DNA of 38,619 bases from Bacteroidales bacterium UBA6117 (GTDB lineage Bacteria; Bacteroidota; Bacteroidia; Bacteroidales; VadinHA17). This document shows positions 7,441 to 16,362 of this stretch, piece after piece. The DNA lies in NCBI GenBank assembly GCA_002428385.1, contig DIWB01000032.1, forward strand, positions 1 through 38,619, read 5' to 3'. Both the position numbers and the translations under genes were made by a program. The notes beneath the pieces are model-generated. The model worked only from the letters and a program-made list of their open reading frames with translations. It was not told where the DNA came from and made no database searches. Each line of letters begins with the position of its first letter. Within the stretch, counting starts at the first letter, position 1.

Positions 7441-9693
7441 GTGAAAAGTGAAAAAAATACCACTGAGGAAGTGCCAGCCGGGAACAGTGTGAGAAAGCAG
7501 TTTCCGGTGACAGGAATGTCGTGTGCTTCGTGCGCGGCGAACATCGAGTCAACTATCAGAAAGCAGCCAGGTGTCGTTTCGGCATCGGTAAACCTGGCAT
7601 CCCAGATTGTTACCCTCGATTATCTCCCGGCGGAGGTAACTCCCGATGAACTTAGGGAAGCCGTGGTGTCGGCAGGATATGACCTGATAACAAGCGATTC
7701 GGAGGATGCGAAGGAGGAGCTTGCGTCACTTCAGATGCTTAACCACCGGCTGCTGAAAAGAAAAGCCTTGACCGCCATAGCCCTGGCAATTCCCCTGTTT
7801 CTGGTAAGCATGGTTTTCATGAACATTCCATCTTCGGAATACCTGATGTGGGCCCTGGCAACACCCATTGTATTCTGGTCGGGATCTTCCTTTTTTATCA
7901 ATGCATGGAAGCAGATCAGGCACCGGCACGCAACGATGGATACACTTGTTGCCCTGAGTACGGGGATAGCATATCTTTTCAGCGTGTTCAATGTTCTTTT
8001 CCCTGAGTTCTGGCACAGCAGGGGCCTTCATGCCCATGTTTACTTCGAAGCTTCAGGTGTTGTCATAGCCCTGGTTCTGCTGGGAAGACTTCTGGAAGAC
8101 AATGCAAAGGTGAATACATCATCGGCGATAAAAAAGCTCATGGGACTTCAGCCACAAACTCTGTTTAAAGTTCTGCCAGGCGGGGAGATCAGGGAATATC
8201 TTATCTCAAAGGTTGTACCGGGTGATACTATTCTTGTACGACCCGGCGAAAATATCCCTGTCGACGGCAGGGTAAGCTTGGGCAGCAGTTATGTTGATGA
8301 AAGCATGATAAGCGGTGAACCTGTGGCAGCGCTTAAGGAGCCGGGGTCAGAGGTCTTTGCCGGAACAATAAACCAGAAGGGAAGCTTCCAGTTTGTTGCC
8401 GTAAAGGTGGGATCGGATACATTGCTCAGCAGCATTATCAAACTTGTTCAGGAAGCACAGGGAAGCAAGGCCCCCGTTCAGAAACTGGTCGACAAAGTTG
8501 CATCCATATTCGTTCCGGCAGTGGTGGCTATTGCAGTCCTTTCCTTTGCCGTCTGGATGATTGCAGCAGGGGAAGACGGCTTTGCTCCGGGGTTGATGGC
8601 AATGATTACAGTATTGGTCATTGCATGCCCGTGTGCCCTGGGACTGGCAACCCCGACAGCAATAATGGTCGGGATCGGTAAGGGAGCCGAAAAGGGCATC
8701 CTGATAAAGGATGCTGCAGCTCTGGAACTGACTCACAGAATGGATGCGATAGTGCTCGACAAGACAGGCACTTTAACCGTGGGAAAGCCTTCGGTTGACA
8801 AGATCAGATGGCAGCAGGAAACCGATGAGGCCAGGGGTAGGGATATTCTTTACAGTCTCGAAAAACTCTCGGAGCATCCTCTTGCAGGGGCGGTGGTCAG
8901 ATTCCTTGAAAGGAACACCTCAGACCTGCCTGTTGAAAAAGTTGAAAGCATAACCGGAAAGGGTATCACAGGCAGCCTGAAAGGGGAGGTTTATTATGCG
9001 GGATCACTGAGCCTTATCACCGGCAAAGGCATAACACCGGATGAAGCACTGATGAAATTTGCTGAAGAGGAAGAGGGGAATGCATCCACGGTTATCTGGT
9101 TCTCCGACAGCAGAAGTGTAATTGCTGTTCTGTCGATCTCTGACACTATACGTGCCACATCGGCTGAAACGGTGATTCGACTGGGAGAGATGGGTATCGA
9201 TGTTTACCTGGTTACGGGCGATAACAGGAAGACAGCAGAAACTGTGGCAAGGCTGACAGGGATAAAAAACTTCGAAGCGGAGATGATGCCCTCAGGTAAG
9301 GCGGAATTCATAAAGACATTGCAGTCATCGGGCAGGATTGTCGGAATGGCAGGAGACGGTATCAACGACAGCCAGGCGCTGGCTCAGGCAGATGTGAGCA
9401 TCGCCATGGGAAGAGGATCGGATATAGCTATCGATGCCGCGGGAATGACAATCATCGGAAACGACCTTTCAGTAATACCCCTGGCTATACGTCTGAGCAG
9501 GAACACCGTCAGAACCATACGTCAGAACCTCTTCTGGGCATTCATCTACAATATTATCGGTATTCCTGTTGCCGCAGGTATCCTTTATCCTCTCACCGGA
9601 TTCCTTCTCAATCCGATGATAGCCGGGGCAGCAATGGCGCTAAGCAGCGTGAGCGTGGTGAGCAACAGCCTCAGACTAAAATATATGAAATGA
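7441..9693 (+). CDS. copA: Copper-translocating P1B-type ATPase
   Basis: A 750-residue heavy-metal pump, probably exporting Cu(I) across the inner membrane. One N-terminal HMA domain carries the GMSCASC metal site (Cys28, Cys31). Eight membrane helices follow. The Cys-Pro-Cys metal site is at 396-398 (ACPCALGLATP), the phosphorylated aspartate at 440 (DKTGTLT), and the nucleotide-binding His-Pro is in SEHPLAGAVV; the hinge is AGDGINDSQALAQADV. The CPC motif with Asn-rich helix 7 and MSSVS-type helix 8 (ALSSVSVVSNSLRLK) points to the CopA subgroup. The start is GTG at 7441, with no upstream ATG in frame. It follows the inverted repeat 7398-7431, a likely control site. Confidence 0.93.
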   Translation: MKSEKNTTEEVPAGNSVRKQFPVTGMSCASCAANIESTIRKQPGVVSASVNLASQIVTLDYLPAEVTPDELREAVVSAGYDLITSDSEDAKEELASLQMLNHRLLKRKALTAIALAIPLFLVSMVFMNIPSSEYLMWALATPIVFWSGSSFFINAWKQIRHRHATMDTLVALSTGIAYLFSVFNVLFPEFWHSRGLHAHVYFEASGVVIALVLLGRLLEDNAKVNTSSAIKKLMGLQPQTLFKVLPGGEIREYLISKVVPGDTILVRPGENIPVDGRVSLGSSYVDESMISGEPVAALKEPGSEVFAGTINQKGSFQFVAVKVGSDTLLSSIIKLVQEAQGSKAPVQKLVDKVASIFVPAVVAIAVLSFAVWMIAAGEDGFAPGLMAMITVLVIACPCALGLATPTAIMVGIGKGAEKGILIKDAAALELTHRMDAIVLDKTGTLTVGKPSVDKIRWQQETDEARGRDILYSLEKLSEHPLAGAVVRFLERNTSDLPVEKVESITGKGITGSLKGEVYYAGSLSLITGKGITPDEALMKFAEEEEGNASTVIWFSDSRSVIAVLSISDTIRATSAETVIRLGEMGIDVYLVTGDNRKTAETVARLTGIKNFEAEMMPSGKAEFIKTLQSSGRIVGMAGDGINDSQALAQADVSIAMGRGSDIAIDAAGMTIIGNDLSVIPLAIRLSRNTVRTIRQNLFWAFIYNIIGIPVAAGILYPLTGFLLNPMIAGAAMALSSVSVVSNSLRLKYMK

Positions 9694-9717
9694 TCTTCAG
9701 GGATGGGAAAGCCCCGG

Positions 9718-10578
9718 TCAGCAAGGTTCCACGTGAATGGTAACCGTAAGGTCGGAATATATATCTTTCAGTTTTTCCTCAATATTGTCGCAGTATGTAT
9801 GAGCATTGCCAACCGATTCATTCTTGGGAAGCTCAATATGAACGTCCACGAATTTGTAATTGCCTGCCACACGGGTCCTGAGATCGTGGAAGTTAACGTT
9901 CATTTCACCGAGACGATATTCAAGATCCCTGATTTCACCTTCGGGCCATGAAGTATCGAGAAGGGGAGAAAAAGCCCTGGATATAAGGTTATAGGATTCC
10001 CTGAGGATGAAAAGAGCCACCAGTATCGCTATTACCGGATCGAGCCATACAATTCCGGTGAAGTAAATAATACCAAGCCCGGCAGCGACACCAAGCGATG
10101 TGTAAACGTCGGTCTTCAGGTGCAACGCGTCGGCCTCGAGAGCAAGCGACCCGGTTTCGCGGGCGACTTTGTAGAGTCTGCGCGACACATAGATATTGAC
10201 TATACCTGAAATCAGCATCACAACGGCACCTATCCAGACAGACTCCGGAAGGGAGTGACTGCCAAACAGTTTCTTTACGGCTTCAATAATTATTATGAAC
10301 GCTGCGACAAGGATGAGCAGTCCCTCAATGACTCCGGATATGTTCTCTACCTTGCCATGTCCGTACGGATGCCTGGAATCAGGGGGGGTGTCGGAAACCC
10401 TTACGGCAAAAAAAGCGATCAGGGCTGCCACAAGGTCCATGGATGAATGAATGGCTTCAGAAATAATACTTACGGATCCGCTAATAAAACCTATTGTAAA
10501 TTTCATTGCAATAAGCAGTGAGTTTGAGGCGACTGAAAGCCTCGCAATCCTTGTCTTCTTGTTTGATTTAGCATTCAT
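9718..10578 (-). CDS. Cation diffusion facilitator (CDF) family transporter
   Basis: A 286-residue CDF protein. Six helices cover about residues 12-205. The metal-site pairs are Ser/Asp in SEAIHSSMDL (helix 2; the usual HxxxD is here SxxxD-like) and HLKTD in LEADALHLKTDVYTS (helix 5). The RHPYGHGKVENI loop is conserved, and a cytosolic ZT dimer domain (about 215-286) ends in TVTIHVEPC. It would exchange Zn, Fe or Mn for protons; the metal cannot be called firmly. The gene is last in a minus-strand run with ispH (19-base gap) and converges on the copper ATPase with 24 bases between stop codons, so the two pumps share a location but not a transcript. Confidence 0.92.
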   Translation of the reverse strand: MNAKSNKKTRIARLSVASNSLLIAMKFTIGFISGSVSIISEAIHSSMDLVAALIAFFAVRVSDTPPDSRHPYGHGKVENISGVIEGLLILVAAFIIIIEAVKKLFGSHSLPESVWIGAVVMLISGIVNIYVSRRLYKVARETGSLALEADALHLKTDVYTSLGVAAGLGIIYFTGIVWLDPVIAILVALFILRESYNLISRAFSPLLDTSWPEGEIRDLEYRLGEMNVNFHDLRTRVAGNYKFVDVHIELPKNESVGNAHTYCDNIEEKLKDIYSDLTVTIHVEPC

Positions 10579-10597
10579 GTTTCCGGTTGTATATTCC

Positions 10598-11473
10598 TCA
10601 GATGTTCCGTATGTGATCCTTTACTTTCCTTATCAGCCATATAGGAGTTGAGGTCGCTCCGCATACTCCCACCGATTCCTTGCCTTCAAACCACGATTTT
10701 TCTATCTCTTCAACCGATGAAATGAAATGAGTGTCGGGATTGATGCTTTTGCATACGGAGTAAAGCATCCTGCCGTTTGAACTGTCTTTGCCGCTGACAA
10801 AAATTATGGTATCGTGCTCTTCGGCAAAATCCCTGAGATGAGGCTCCCTGCCGGAAACCTGGCCGCAGACAGTGTTGAAGACCATAAGATACTTTTCGGG
10901 GTCGGCAATTCCCCTTGCTTTCATTTTGTCGTATATAAGCTGCCTGATATTCGCGAACTCGGTTATCTCCATTGTTGTTTGTGAGAAAAGAGCCACGGGA
11001 CGGGAAAAATCAATCCTGTCGATTTCGGCTGCTTTTGACACAAGCAGTCCTTCGTTGTCCGTCTGGCCCAGCAGTCCTATCACTTCAGCATGCCCCGGCT
11101 TCCCGAATATCACTATCTGCCCCTTAAGGTTTCTGATGTCATTCCAGGTCTTCCTGATCTTCGACTGCAGTTTTCTTACAATGGGACAGGTTGCCTCTAT
11201 AATGGTAATATTGTTTTCAAGGGCCAGTTTGTATGTCTCAGGAGGTTCCCCGTGTGCCCGTATGAGTACCTTGCAGTTTTTCAGGGCCCTGAACCGCTCA
11301 TGGTCAATTGTTATCAATCCCAGGGAAGACAGACGCTGCATTTCCATGTCGTTATGCATTATCGAACCAAGAGCATAGACTGTTTCCCCGTCAAGCAGGG
11401 CTTCTTCCGCAATCTCTACTGCATTGTGAACACCGAAGCAGAATCCTGATTTCTGGTCAATTTCTATCTTCAT
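10598..11473 (-). CDS. ispH: 4-hydroxy-3-methylbut-2-enyl diphosphate reductase
   Basis: A 291-residue enzyme of the last step of the MEP isoprenoid pathway, converting HMBPP to IPP and DMAPP with a [4Fe-4S] cluster. The three cluster cysteines are in SGFCFGV (Cys12), EATCPIVRK (~95) and NTVCGQVSGREPH (~192 region) or GVCGATSTPIW near the C-terminus. The substrate histidines lie in LGSIMHNDMEM and FGKPGHAEV. The VCGQVSGR variant is the form I associate with Bacteroidota. Its first 17 bases overlap the end of cmk, so the two are translationally coupled, an arrangement seen elsewhere in the phylum. Confidence 0.95.
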   Translation of the reverse strand: MKIEIDQKSGFCFGVHNAVEIAEEALLDGETVYALGSIMHNDMEMQRLSSLGLITIDHERFRALKNCKVLIRAHGEPPETYKLALENNITIIEATCPIVRKLQSKIRKTWNDIRNLKGQIVIFGKPGHAEVIGLLGQTDNEGLLVSKAAEIDRIDFSRPVALFSQTTMEITEFANIRQLIYDKMKARGIADPEKYLMVFNTVCGQVSGREPHLRDFAEEHDTIIFVSGKDSSNGRMLYSVCKSINPDTHFISSVEEIEKSWFEGKESVGVCGATSTPIWLIRKVKDHIRNI

Positions 11474-12158
11474 TTATCTTTTGCCTGATAATTTTCATCA
11501 CCCATTCCATCTGCTGCGCGACAGTCATCCTGCTGTTATCCAGCACTAATGCATCATCGGCCCTTCTCAGGGGACTGATGTCCCTGTTCTCATCGGCTAT
11601 GTCCCTGGAGATTATATTCATTCTGACTTCTTCGGGGTCCACATCGATGTTTTTGCCCCGGAGTTCGTCATACCTTCTTTTTGCCCGGATATCGACAGAT
11701 GCTGTCATGAATATTTTCAGGTCGGCATCGGGAAAAACGACTGTTCCGATATCCCTTCCATCCATCACTATTCCCTTGTATACACCGATCTGCCTCTGGA
11801 GTTCCACCATTCGGGCGCGGACCTCATGGATCTGGCTTATCCGGCTCACATGGGAGGATACTTCAATACTTCTGATCTCCTCCTCAACATTCTCGGAGTT
11901 CAGGTAGGTTTCGTACGAGCCAATGTCGGGGTTGTAAATGAAGGAGATATGTATCGCGGGAAGATCTTCGATTATACTTCCGGTTTTTTGCTCTCCGTCA
12001 CCTGTATATCCTTTTCTTATTGAATAAAGGGTTACCGCCCGGTACATCGCACCGCTGTCGATATAAATATAATTCAGCTCGGAGGCAATGGCCCTGGCAA
12101 AGGTGCTCTTGCCACACGATGAATAACCGTCGATAGCTATGATGAGTTTCTTTTCCAT
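11457..12158 (-). CDS. cmk: Cytidylate kinase
   Basis: A 233-residue (d)CMP kinase that phosphorylates CMP and dCMP for nucleotide supply. The P-loop is DGYSSCGKSTFA right at the N-terminus, followed by YIDSGAMYRAVTL (NMP-binding), GIVMDGRDIGTVVFPDADLKIFMTAS and the lid RRYDELRGK. I chose the ATG at 12158 because it puts the P-loop at residue ~10, as in the family; codons back to 12263 are unlike the family and reach into the porQ stop region. It lies about 100 bases after porQ and overlaps ispH. Confidence 0.95.
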   Translation of the reverse strand: MEKKLIIAIDGYSSCGKSTFARAIASELNYIYIDSGAMYRAVTLYSIRKGYTGDGEQKTGSIIEDLPAIHISFIYNPDIGSYETYLNSENVEEEIRSIEVSSHVSRISQIHEVRARMVELQRQIGVYKGIVMDGRDIGTVVFPDADLKIFMTASVDIRAKRRYDELRGKNIDVDPEEVRMNIISRDIADENRDISPLRRADDALVLDNSRMTVAQQMEWVMKIIRQKINEDRN

Positions 12159-12259
12159 TTCATCTTTCTTATCGCAATCTGCCCTGTTCATTTTTCCCCG
12201 GACTTTATGTCGTTGCGGCTTCAAAGTTACTAATTTTATGATTTTCCGGTCCGGCTGAT

Positions 12260-13288
12260 TCAAAGCTGCTGCTTTTTAAACATCCTGTCGGGCATGAAAA
12301 TCACGGATATATTGTTTGATGCCCCTGCCAGGTGATATGATGCCCGGCCGAATTCAATCCTCATAACCGAGGCGTTTATGCCGAATCCCCACGAGAACCC
12401 TGTTCCCGATGCTTTTAAATCTGATTGAAGCTCGCTTCTCCGCTGATGGTTGTATCCAACGGTCAGCCAGAGGTTCCTGTGAGGAATGATCTCCACGCCG
12501 GTGACGACATGACGAAGGATGTTTTCAGTTATATCCTTCATGCCAGATCTGTTTTCCCCGCCTGATCCGTCATAATTATGAGTCAGATCAAAAAGCTCCA
12601 GATGCCTAAGTGTTAAGGAGAATCTGAACGGAGCATGCCTGAGTCTTGCGGAGAATCCTGCTATTACTTCAAGCGGCAGACCGGCTTTGGATTCACCTGC
12701 ATAGGATGTCAGCTGGAGACCAAGGTTTCTCACGGCAAGGCCAGCGGAAAGGAAGTTACCGGGATTATGCCACGATGCTCCAAGATCAAAGGCAAATCCG
12801 ATAGAGTTATATCTCTCAAGCTGAGAGATGACAGGCTTGAAGTTGACTCCGACCGAAAACTGGGAGTCGAGCCGGAGTGCGTATATCAGTGCAAGTGATG
12901 ATTCCGAAGCACTGAAAGAACCCGTAATGGCTCCGGTTTCGTCGGCTTCATCAAATGATCCGTAATTCAGGTATGAAACTCCTCCGGCAACGACGGCCGA
13001 TTTTCCCGATGCATGTGAATAGAGTGCCATACCGTAATTAACCCCGGCAAGATAATTTGTGAAGTTCAGGGCAACATTGCCCGACATGGTCCGGGAGAGA
13101 AGAGCCGGATTGGTCCATGCCAGGTTCAGACTGCTTTCGGCAAGCGAGACATTTGTCCCGCCAAGGGAAGATACCAGACCCGACTGAGTAAGGTTGAGGA
13201 ACTCATATACATTGTCACCCCCTGTCTGGGAGAATCCCCGGGCAGTCAGCAGCAGAAGCAGCGATATGACTGAAATCCGTTTTGCCAT
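12260..13288 (-). CDS. porQ: Type IX secretion system protein PorQ
   Basis: A 342-residue outer-membrane beta-barrel-like protein. The signal peptide ends at about residue 20 (ARGFSQ). The opening GGDNVYEFLNLTQSGLVSSLGG is the hallmark of PorQ, followed by SLNLAWTNPALLS and many amphipathic strands (LRHLELFDLTHNYDG, NLWLTVGYNHQRRSELQ). In Porphyromonas-type systems PorQ works with PorU, PorV and PorZ in the surface attachment complex, which cleaves type IX signals and joins cargo to A-LPS. Its presence implies a complete system elsewhere in the genome. It is first in the minus-strand run porQ-cmk-ispH-CDF. Confidence 0.85.
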   Translation of the reverse strand: MAKRISVISLLLLLTARGFSQTGGDNVYEFLNLTQSGLVSSLGGTNVSLAESSLNLAWTNPALLSRTMSGNVALNFTNYLAGVNYGMALYSHASGKSAVVAGGVSYLNYGSFDEADETGAITGSFSASESSLALIYALRLDSQFSVGVNFKPVISQLERYNSIGFAFDLGASWHNPGNFLSAGLAVRNLGLQLTSYAGESKAGLPLEVIAGFSARLRHAPFRFSLTLRHLELFDLTHNYDGSGGENRSGMKDITENILRHVVTGVEIIPHRNLWLTVGYNHQRRSELQSDLKASGTGFSWGFGINASVMRIEFGRASYHLAGASNNISVIFMPDRMFKKQQL

Positions 13289-13329
13289 TTCAGGCTCATT
13301 GATGTAAATATAGAATATTGCTTCGAAAT

Positions 13330-14301
13330 TCAGGCCGTCTTTCCGGTGAGGATAAGAGCGTCGTCGCTCTTTTTATGACGCCCGTTCATCTGCGACATGA
13401 TAAGCCCGGCTATCACAACCATCATGCCTGCAATGTTCTGAAGAGTCAGCCTGTCGCCAAGTATCAGGAAAGAGAAGAAGGCTGTGAAAATCGGGATGAA
13501 ATTGGTAAAGACGTTCGCCCTGGTTATGCCCAGATTTCTTACCGAGTAGGCAAAAAGAATAAATGCTCCGCAGGAGGCGAAAACGGCAAGCTCAATTACA
13601 GGGACGAAAGCTTTAAGAGTAAGCGTTGTTTGGGCCAGATGCCCGGCTTCAAATATCAGGAACACCGGCAGGAAGAGAATGGCTCCCAGCGTATTCTGAA
13701 TATTGACAATAAAAACAGGTTCATACTTGCCGACAAGCCTGCTGAGAGTCAGGTTATAGCCCGAAGCCGAGAACACCGCCAGCATCATCAGGGCAAGCCC
13801 CTTGACATTGTATGACAGGGTTCCGCTCCGGTCGATCACAAAGATCAGAATACCCGTGAACGACAGTACTATTCCGGCGTAGTTTATCATTTTAAGGCGT
13901 TCCTTCAGAAAGATCCATGCCCCAATGGTTGCAACAACCGGGATGGTTGATATCAGGACCGACCCTACGGTGGCAGATACATAGGTGAGCCCGAAGCTCT
14001 CGCCAAGAAAATACAGAAACGGCTCAAATACGGCAAGCATGATGAAAAGCTTCCTGTCCTCCTTTCTTATCCTTACAAATTTCTTCTTGACAGCCAGGTA
14101 GGTAGTCAGTATAAGTATGGCAGCGATAAGACGGAAAAAGACAATTGTGATCGGAAGGAAGGTCTCGTTGGCCACCTTGAACCATATGAAGGAAAAGGCC
14201 CAGAAGATCATCGCCAGGAAAATACCGCCATATATTCTTATTCTGTCTTTCAATTTGGTTCCTTTAATAATTAAGCGTGCGAATTTAATCTTTAAAATCA
14301 T
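13330..14301 (-). CDS. EamA/DMT family drug-metabolite transporter
   Basis: A 323-residue protein with ten hydrophobic helices arranged as two EamA repeats (about residues 23-155 and 170-305). The first opens GGIFLAMIFWAFSFIWFKVAN and the second ends LQNIAGMMVVIAGLIMSQ. Helix ends carry the usual ATVGSVLISTIPVVATIGAWIF-like motif. It probably exports a metabolite or drug, but EamA sequences do not reveal substrate. The start at 14301 is the only upstream ATG; a start within the next 25 codons is possible because the first 17 residues are atypical. It is transcribed alone, divergently from the etf operon. Confidence 0.9.
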   Translation of the reverse strand: MILKIKFARLIIKGTKLKDRIRIYGGIFLAMIFWAFSFIWFKVANETFLPITIVFFRLIAAILILTTYLAVKKKFVRIRKEDRKLFIMLAVFEPFLYFLGESFGLTYVSATVGSVLISTIPVVATIGAWIFLKERLKMINYAGIVLSFTGILIFVIDRSGTLSYNVKGLALMMLAVFSASGYNLTLSRLVGKYEPVFIVNIQNTLGAILFLPVFLIFEAGHLAQTTLTLKAFVPVIELAVFASCGAFILFAYSVRNLGITRANVFTNFIPIFTAFFSFLILGDRLTLQNIAGMMVVIAGLIMSQMNGRHKKSDDALILTGKTA

Positions 14302-14412
14302 AGGTTGTCAATACCTGATTAAATTTGAGATAAAGCATGAATAATCTGATTCTTTCGACCAGGAAGTTGAAATACCATTTTGAGTATTTGTAAAAATCAG
14401 TTATATAAGTAA

Positions 14413-14443
14413 TTAAGATGTCGATGTCTTTAGAACATCTTAA
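14413..14443. promoter_or_regulatory. Perfect 9-bp inverted repeat in the etf / EamA divergent region
   Basis: TTAAGATGT (14413-14421) and ACATCTTAA (14435-14443) are exact reverse complements with 13 bases between. The repeat lies 18 bases upstream of the -33 box of the etf promoter, a location suited to an activator or repressor site. It is AT-rich and has no T-run of terminator type. Confidence 0.45.
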
Positions 14444-14461
14444 AAAATGAGTTTGCTCCGA

Positions 14462-14492
14462 TTTGCAGATGAAGCTATAATTATTATATTTG
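14462..14492 (+). promoter_or_regulatory. Bacteroidota primary-sigma promoter of the etf operon
   Basis: TTTG (14462-14465), 19 bases, then TATATTTG (14485-14492) match the TTTG-N19-TAnnTTTG consensus exactly. Transcription should start near 14499, giving a leader of about 35 bases before the EtfB ATG at 14534. This is the best promoter in the window. Confidence 0.75.
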
Positions 14493-14533
14493 ACGCCTTT
14501 AAGACAAAAATCCATTCATAAAACTCTTTACTG

Positions 14534-15283
14534 ATGAACATAGTGGTCTGTATCAGCAATGTTCCCGATACCACGACAAGGATAAAATTCTCTGAGGGGA
14601 ATGCCTCTATTGATACATCGGGTATTCAGTGGGTAATCAATCCATGGGATGAATTATCCCTGGCAAGGGCTCTTGAACTGAGAGATGATCCCGCCAGCGG
14701 GGTGAAAAAGGTAACAGTGGCACATGCCGGTCCGGCATCTTCCGAACCCACCATCCGCAAAGCTCTTGCAATAGGAGCCGATGATGCAATAAGGGTCAAC
14801 TGCAACCCGTCGGATGCTTATTATACAGCGGGTCAGCTGGCAGCGGCAATCGGGAAGGAGGGGTTCGATGTTATTATATGCGGAATTGAATCTAGCGACT
14901 TCAATGGTTCGGCAGTCGGCGGAATGATTTCGGAATTTATAGGCATTCCTTCGGTATCATCAGTTTCCGGACTGAATATCGATACCGGAGTGCCTGTCAT
15001 TACACGTGAAATCGACGGTGGAAGGGAAAGCGTGAAAGTGCCTGTCCCGTTCGTTGCAATTGTCCAGAAGGGTATCGCCAAAGAACCCAGGATTGCATCG
15101 ATGCGGGGCATAATGACAGCAAGGACAAAGCCCATAAAGGTGCATGAGCCTGTTGATTACGATTCTCTCACAGAGATCTCCGGGTTTGAAAAGCCGGCAC
15201 CGAGGGCCGCCTGTAAATTTATTGATGCAGACGATCCGGCAAAGCTGATCGAATTGCTTCAGAACGAAGCAAAGGTAATCTGA
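14534..15283 (+). CDS. etfB: Electron transfer flavoprotein, beta subunit
   Basis: A 249-residue EtfB. It starts MNIVVCISNVPDTTTRIKF and keeps the NPWDELSLARALELRD signature, the ADDAIRVNC strand and the nucleotide-site segment IICGIESSDFNGSAVGGMISEFIGIPSVS. It carries AMP (or a second flavin in bifurcating forms) and pairs with EtfA to move electrons from flavin dehydrogenases. EtfA follows by 24 bases, then the membrane Fe-S protein and an acyl-CoA dehydrogenase, so the partner and the electron donor are both encoded in the operon. A full promoter stands at 14462-14492. Confidence 0.93.
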   Translation: MNIVVCISNVPDTTTRIKFSEGNASIDTSGIQWVINPWDELSLARALELRDDPASGVKKVTVAHAGPASSEPTIRKALAIGADDAIRVNCNPSDAYYTAGQLAAAIGKEGFDVIICGIESSDFNGSAVGGMISEFIGIPSVSSVSGLNIDTGVPVITREIDGGRESVKVPVPFVAIVQKGIAKEPRIASMRGIMTARTKPIKVHEPVDYDSLTEISGFEKPAPRAACKFIDADDPAKLIELLQNEAKVI

Positions 15284-15307
15284 GTCAAATAACGAAAATT
15301 CAAAAAT

Positions 15308-16276
15308 ATGTCAGTTCTGGTATATACTGAAAATTGGGATGGCAAATTCAAGAAGCTTTCCTGGGAGCTGGTTTCCTATGCTTCATCCGTTGCCCGTATG
15401 ATGAATATGAAGGTCATAGCCTTCACAATCGGTAAGGCCGGCGAGGAAGATATGAAGGAGCTTGGCAGGTACGGCGCCGACAGGATACTGAGTCTTGTCA
15501 ACAGTAACCTGGAGGTTATGGACAACCGCGCCCACGCAAAAGCCATTGCCGATCTTGCCGTGAAAGAGGGTTCCAAAGTCATAATTTTCTCAAACAATAT
15601 GACGGGCAAGGCTCTTGCCCCAAGGGTCTCGGTAAGGCTGAAGGCGGGGATCGGTTCGGGCGTAAGCAAACTACCATTAAGTATAGAGCCTTTCACCGTT
15701 TATAAAAGAGCTTATTCAGGAAACGCTTTTGCCGATGTTGTGATCAGATCGGAAATCAAAATACTCACCCTGGCACAGAATTCCTACGAAATTACAGAGC
15801 GGCCAACCGGCGCCATCCCCGAAACAACAGAAGCTGAAGTAGATCCGTCGCTTGTTGCCACAACAGTTACTGAAACACAGAAGCAGACAGGCAAAATGCT
15901 GCTTAATGATGCCGCGATAGTGGTATCGGGCGGAAGGGGAATGAAGTCGCCCGACAACTGGGGACCTCTCGTTGAACTGGCATCTTTGTTGAACGGGGCA
16001 ACAGCCTGTTCAAGACCGGTATCCGACGAAGGATGGAGACCTCATGAAGAGCACACAGGACAAACCGGTAAAATAATAGCTCCGGACCTCTACCTGGCAT
16101 TCGGCATTTCAGGAGCAACACAGCACCTGGCCGGCGTGAGTTCTTCAAAATACATAGTTGCAATAAACAGCGACAAGGATGCACCGATATTCGAATCGGC
16201 CCAGTACGGAATAGTCGGCGATGCCATGAAGGTACTTCCCAAACTGGTGGATGCGGTAAAGAGCATAAAAAAATAG
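15308..16276 (+). CDS. etfA: Electron transfer flavoprotein, alpha subunit
   Basis: A 322-residue EtfA. The N-terminal domain opens SVLVYTENWDGKFKKLSWELVSYA. The C-terminal FAD domain carries VVSGGRGMKSPDNWGPLVEL, then ACSRPVSDEGWRPHEEHTGQTGK, then LYLAFGISGATQHLAGVSSSKYIVAIN with KDAPIFESAQYGIVGD near the end; these are the classical FAD-binding signatures. It forms a heterodimer with the EtfB just upstream and passes electrons toward the membrane protein encoded downstream. A repeat of the GCCACTAAGAC type lies directly after its stop. Confidence 0.95.
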   Translation: MSVLVYTENWDGKFKKLSWELVSYASSVARMMNMKVIAFTIGKAGEEDMKELGRYGADRILSLVNSNLEVMDNRAHAKAIADLAVKEGSKVIIFSNNMTGKALAPRVSVRLKAGIGSGVSKLPLSIEPFTVYKRAYSGNAFADVVIRSEIKILTLAQNSYEITERPTGAIPETTEAEVDPSLVATTVTETQKQTGKMLLNDAAIVVSGGRGMKSPDNWGPLVELASLLNGATACSRPVSDEGWRPHEEHTGQTGKIIAPDLYLAFGISGATQHLAGVSSSKYIVAINSDKDAPIFESAQYGIVGDAMKVLPKLVDAVKSIKK

Positions 16277-16281
16277 CTTTT

Positions 16282-16334
16282 TGCCACTAAGACGTTAAGA
16301 CGCCTGTACTTCGCGTCTTTGTGCCTTTGTGGCA
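16282..16334. repeat. Dispersed palindromic repeat (GCCACTAAGAC... type)
   Basis: An imperfect palindrome: GCCAC (16283-16287) with GTGGC (16329-16333), and AAGACGC with GCGTCTT nearer the centre. Sequences of the form GCCAC-TAAGAC-...-GTCTTTGTGCC recur in intergenic regions of many Bacteroidota and relatives. Its left end is 6 bases after the etfA stop and its right end about 30 bases before the EtfD ATG, so it could attenuate or stabilise the mRNA between the two genes. Confidence 0.65.
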
Positions 16335-16362
16335 TAAAAACAACAGGTTAAGATTTCTCATT

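Noticed and set aside
11308..11907. 199-codon frame on the plus strand
   Set aside because: It spans the junction of ispH and cmk on the opposite strand, both of which have full catalytic motifs.
14285..14515. 76-codon frame on the minus strand
   Set aside because: It covers the intergenic palindrome and the etf promoter; the translation is low-quality and AT-driven.
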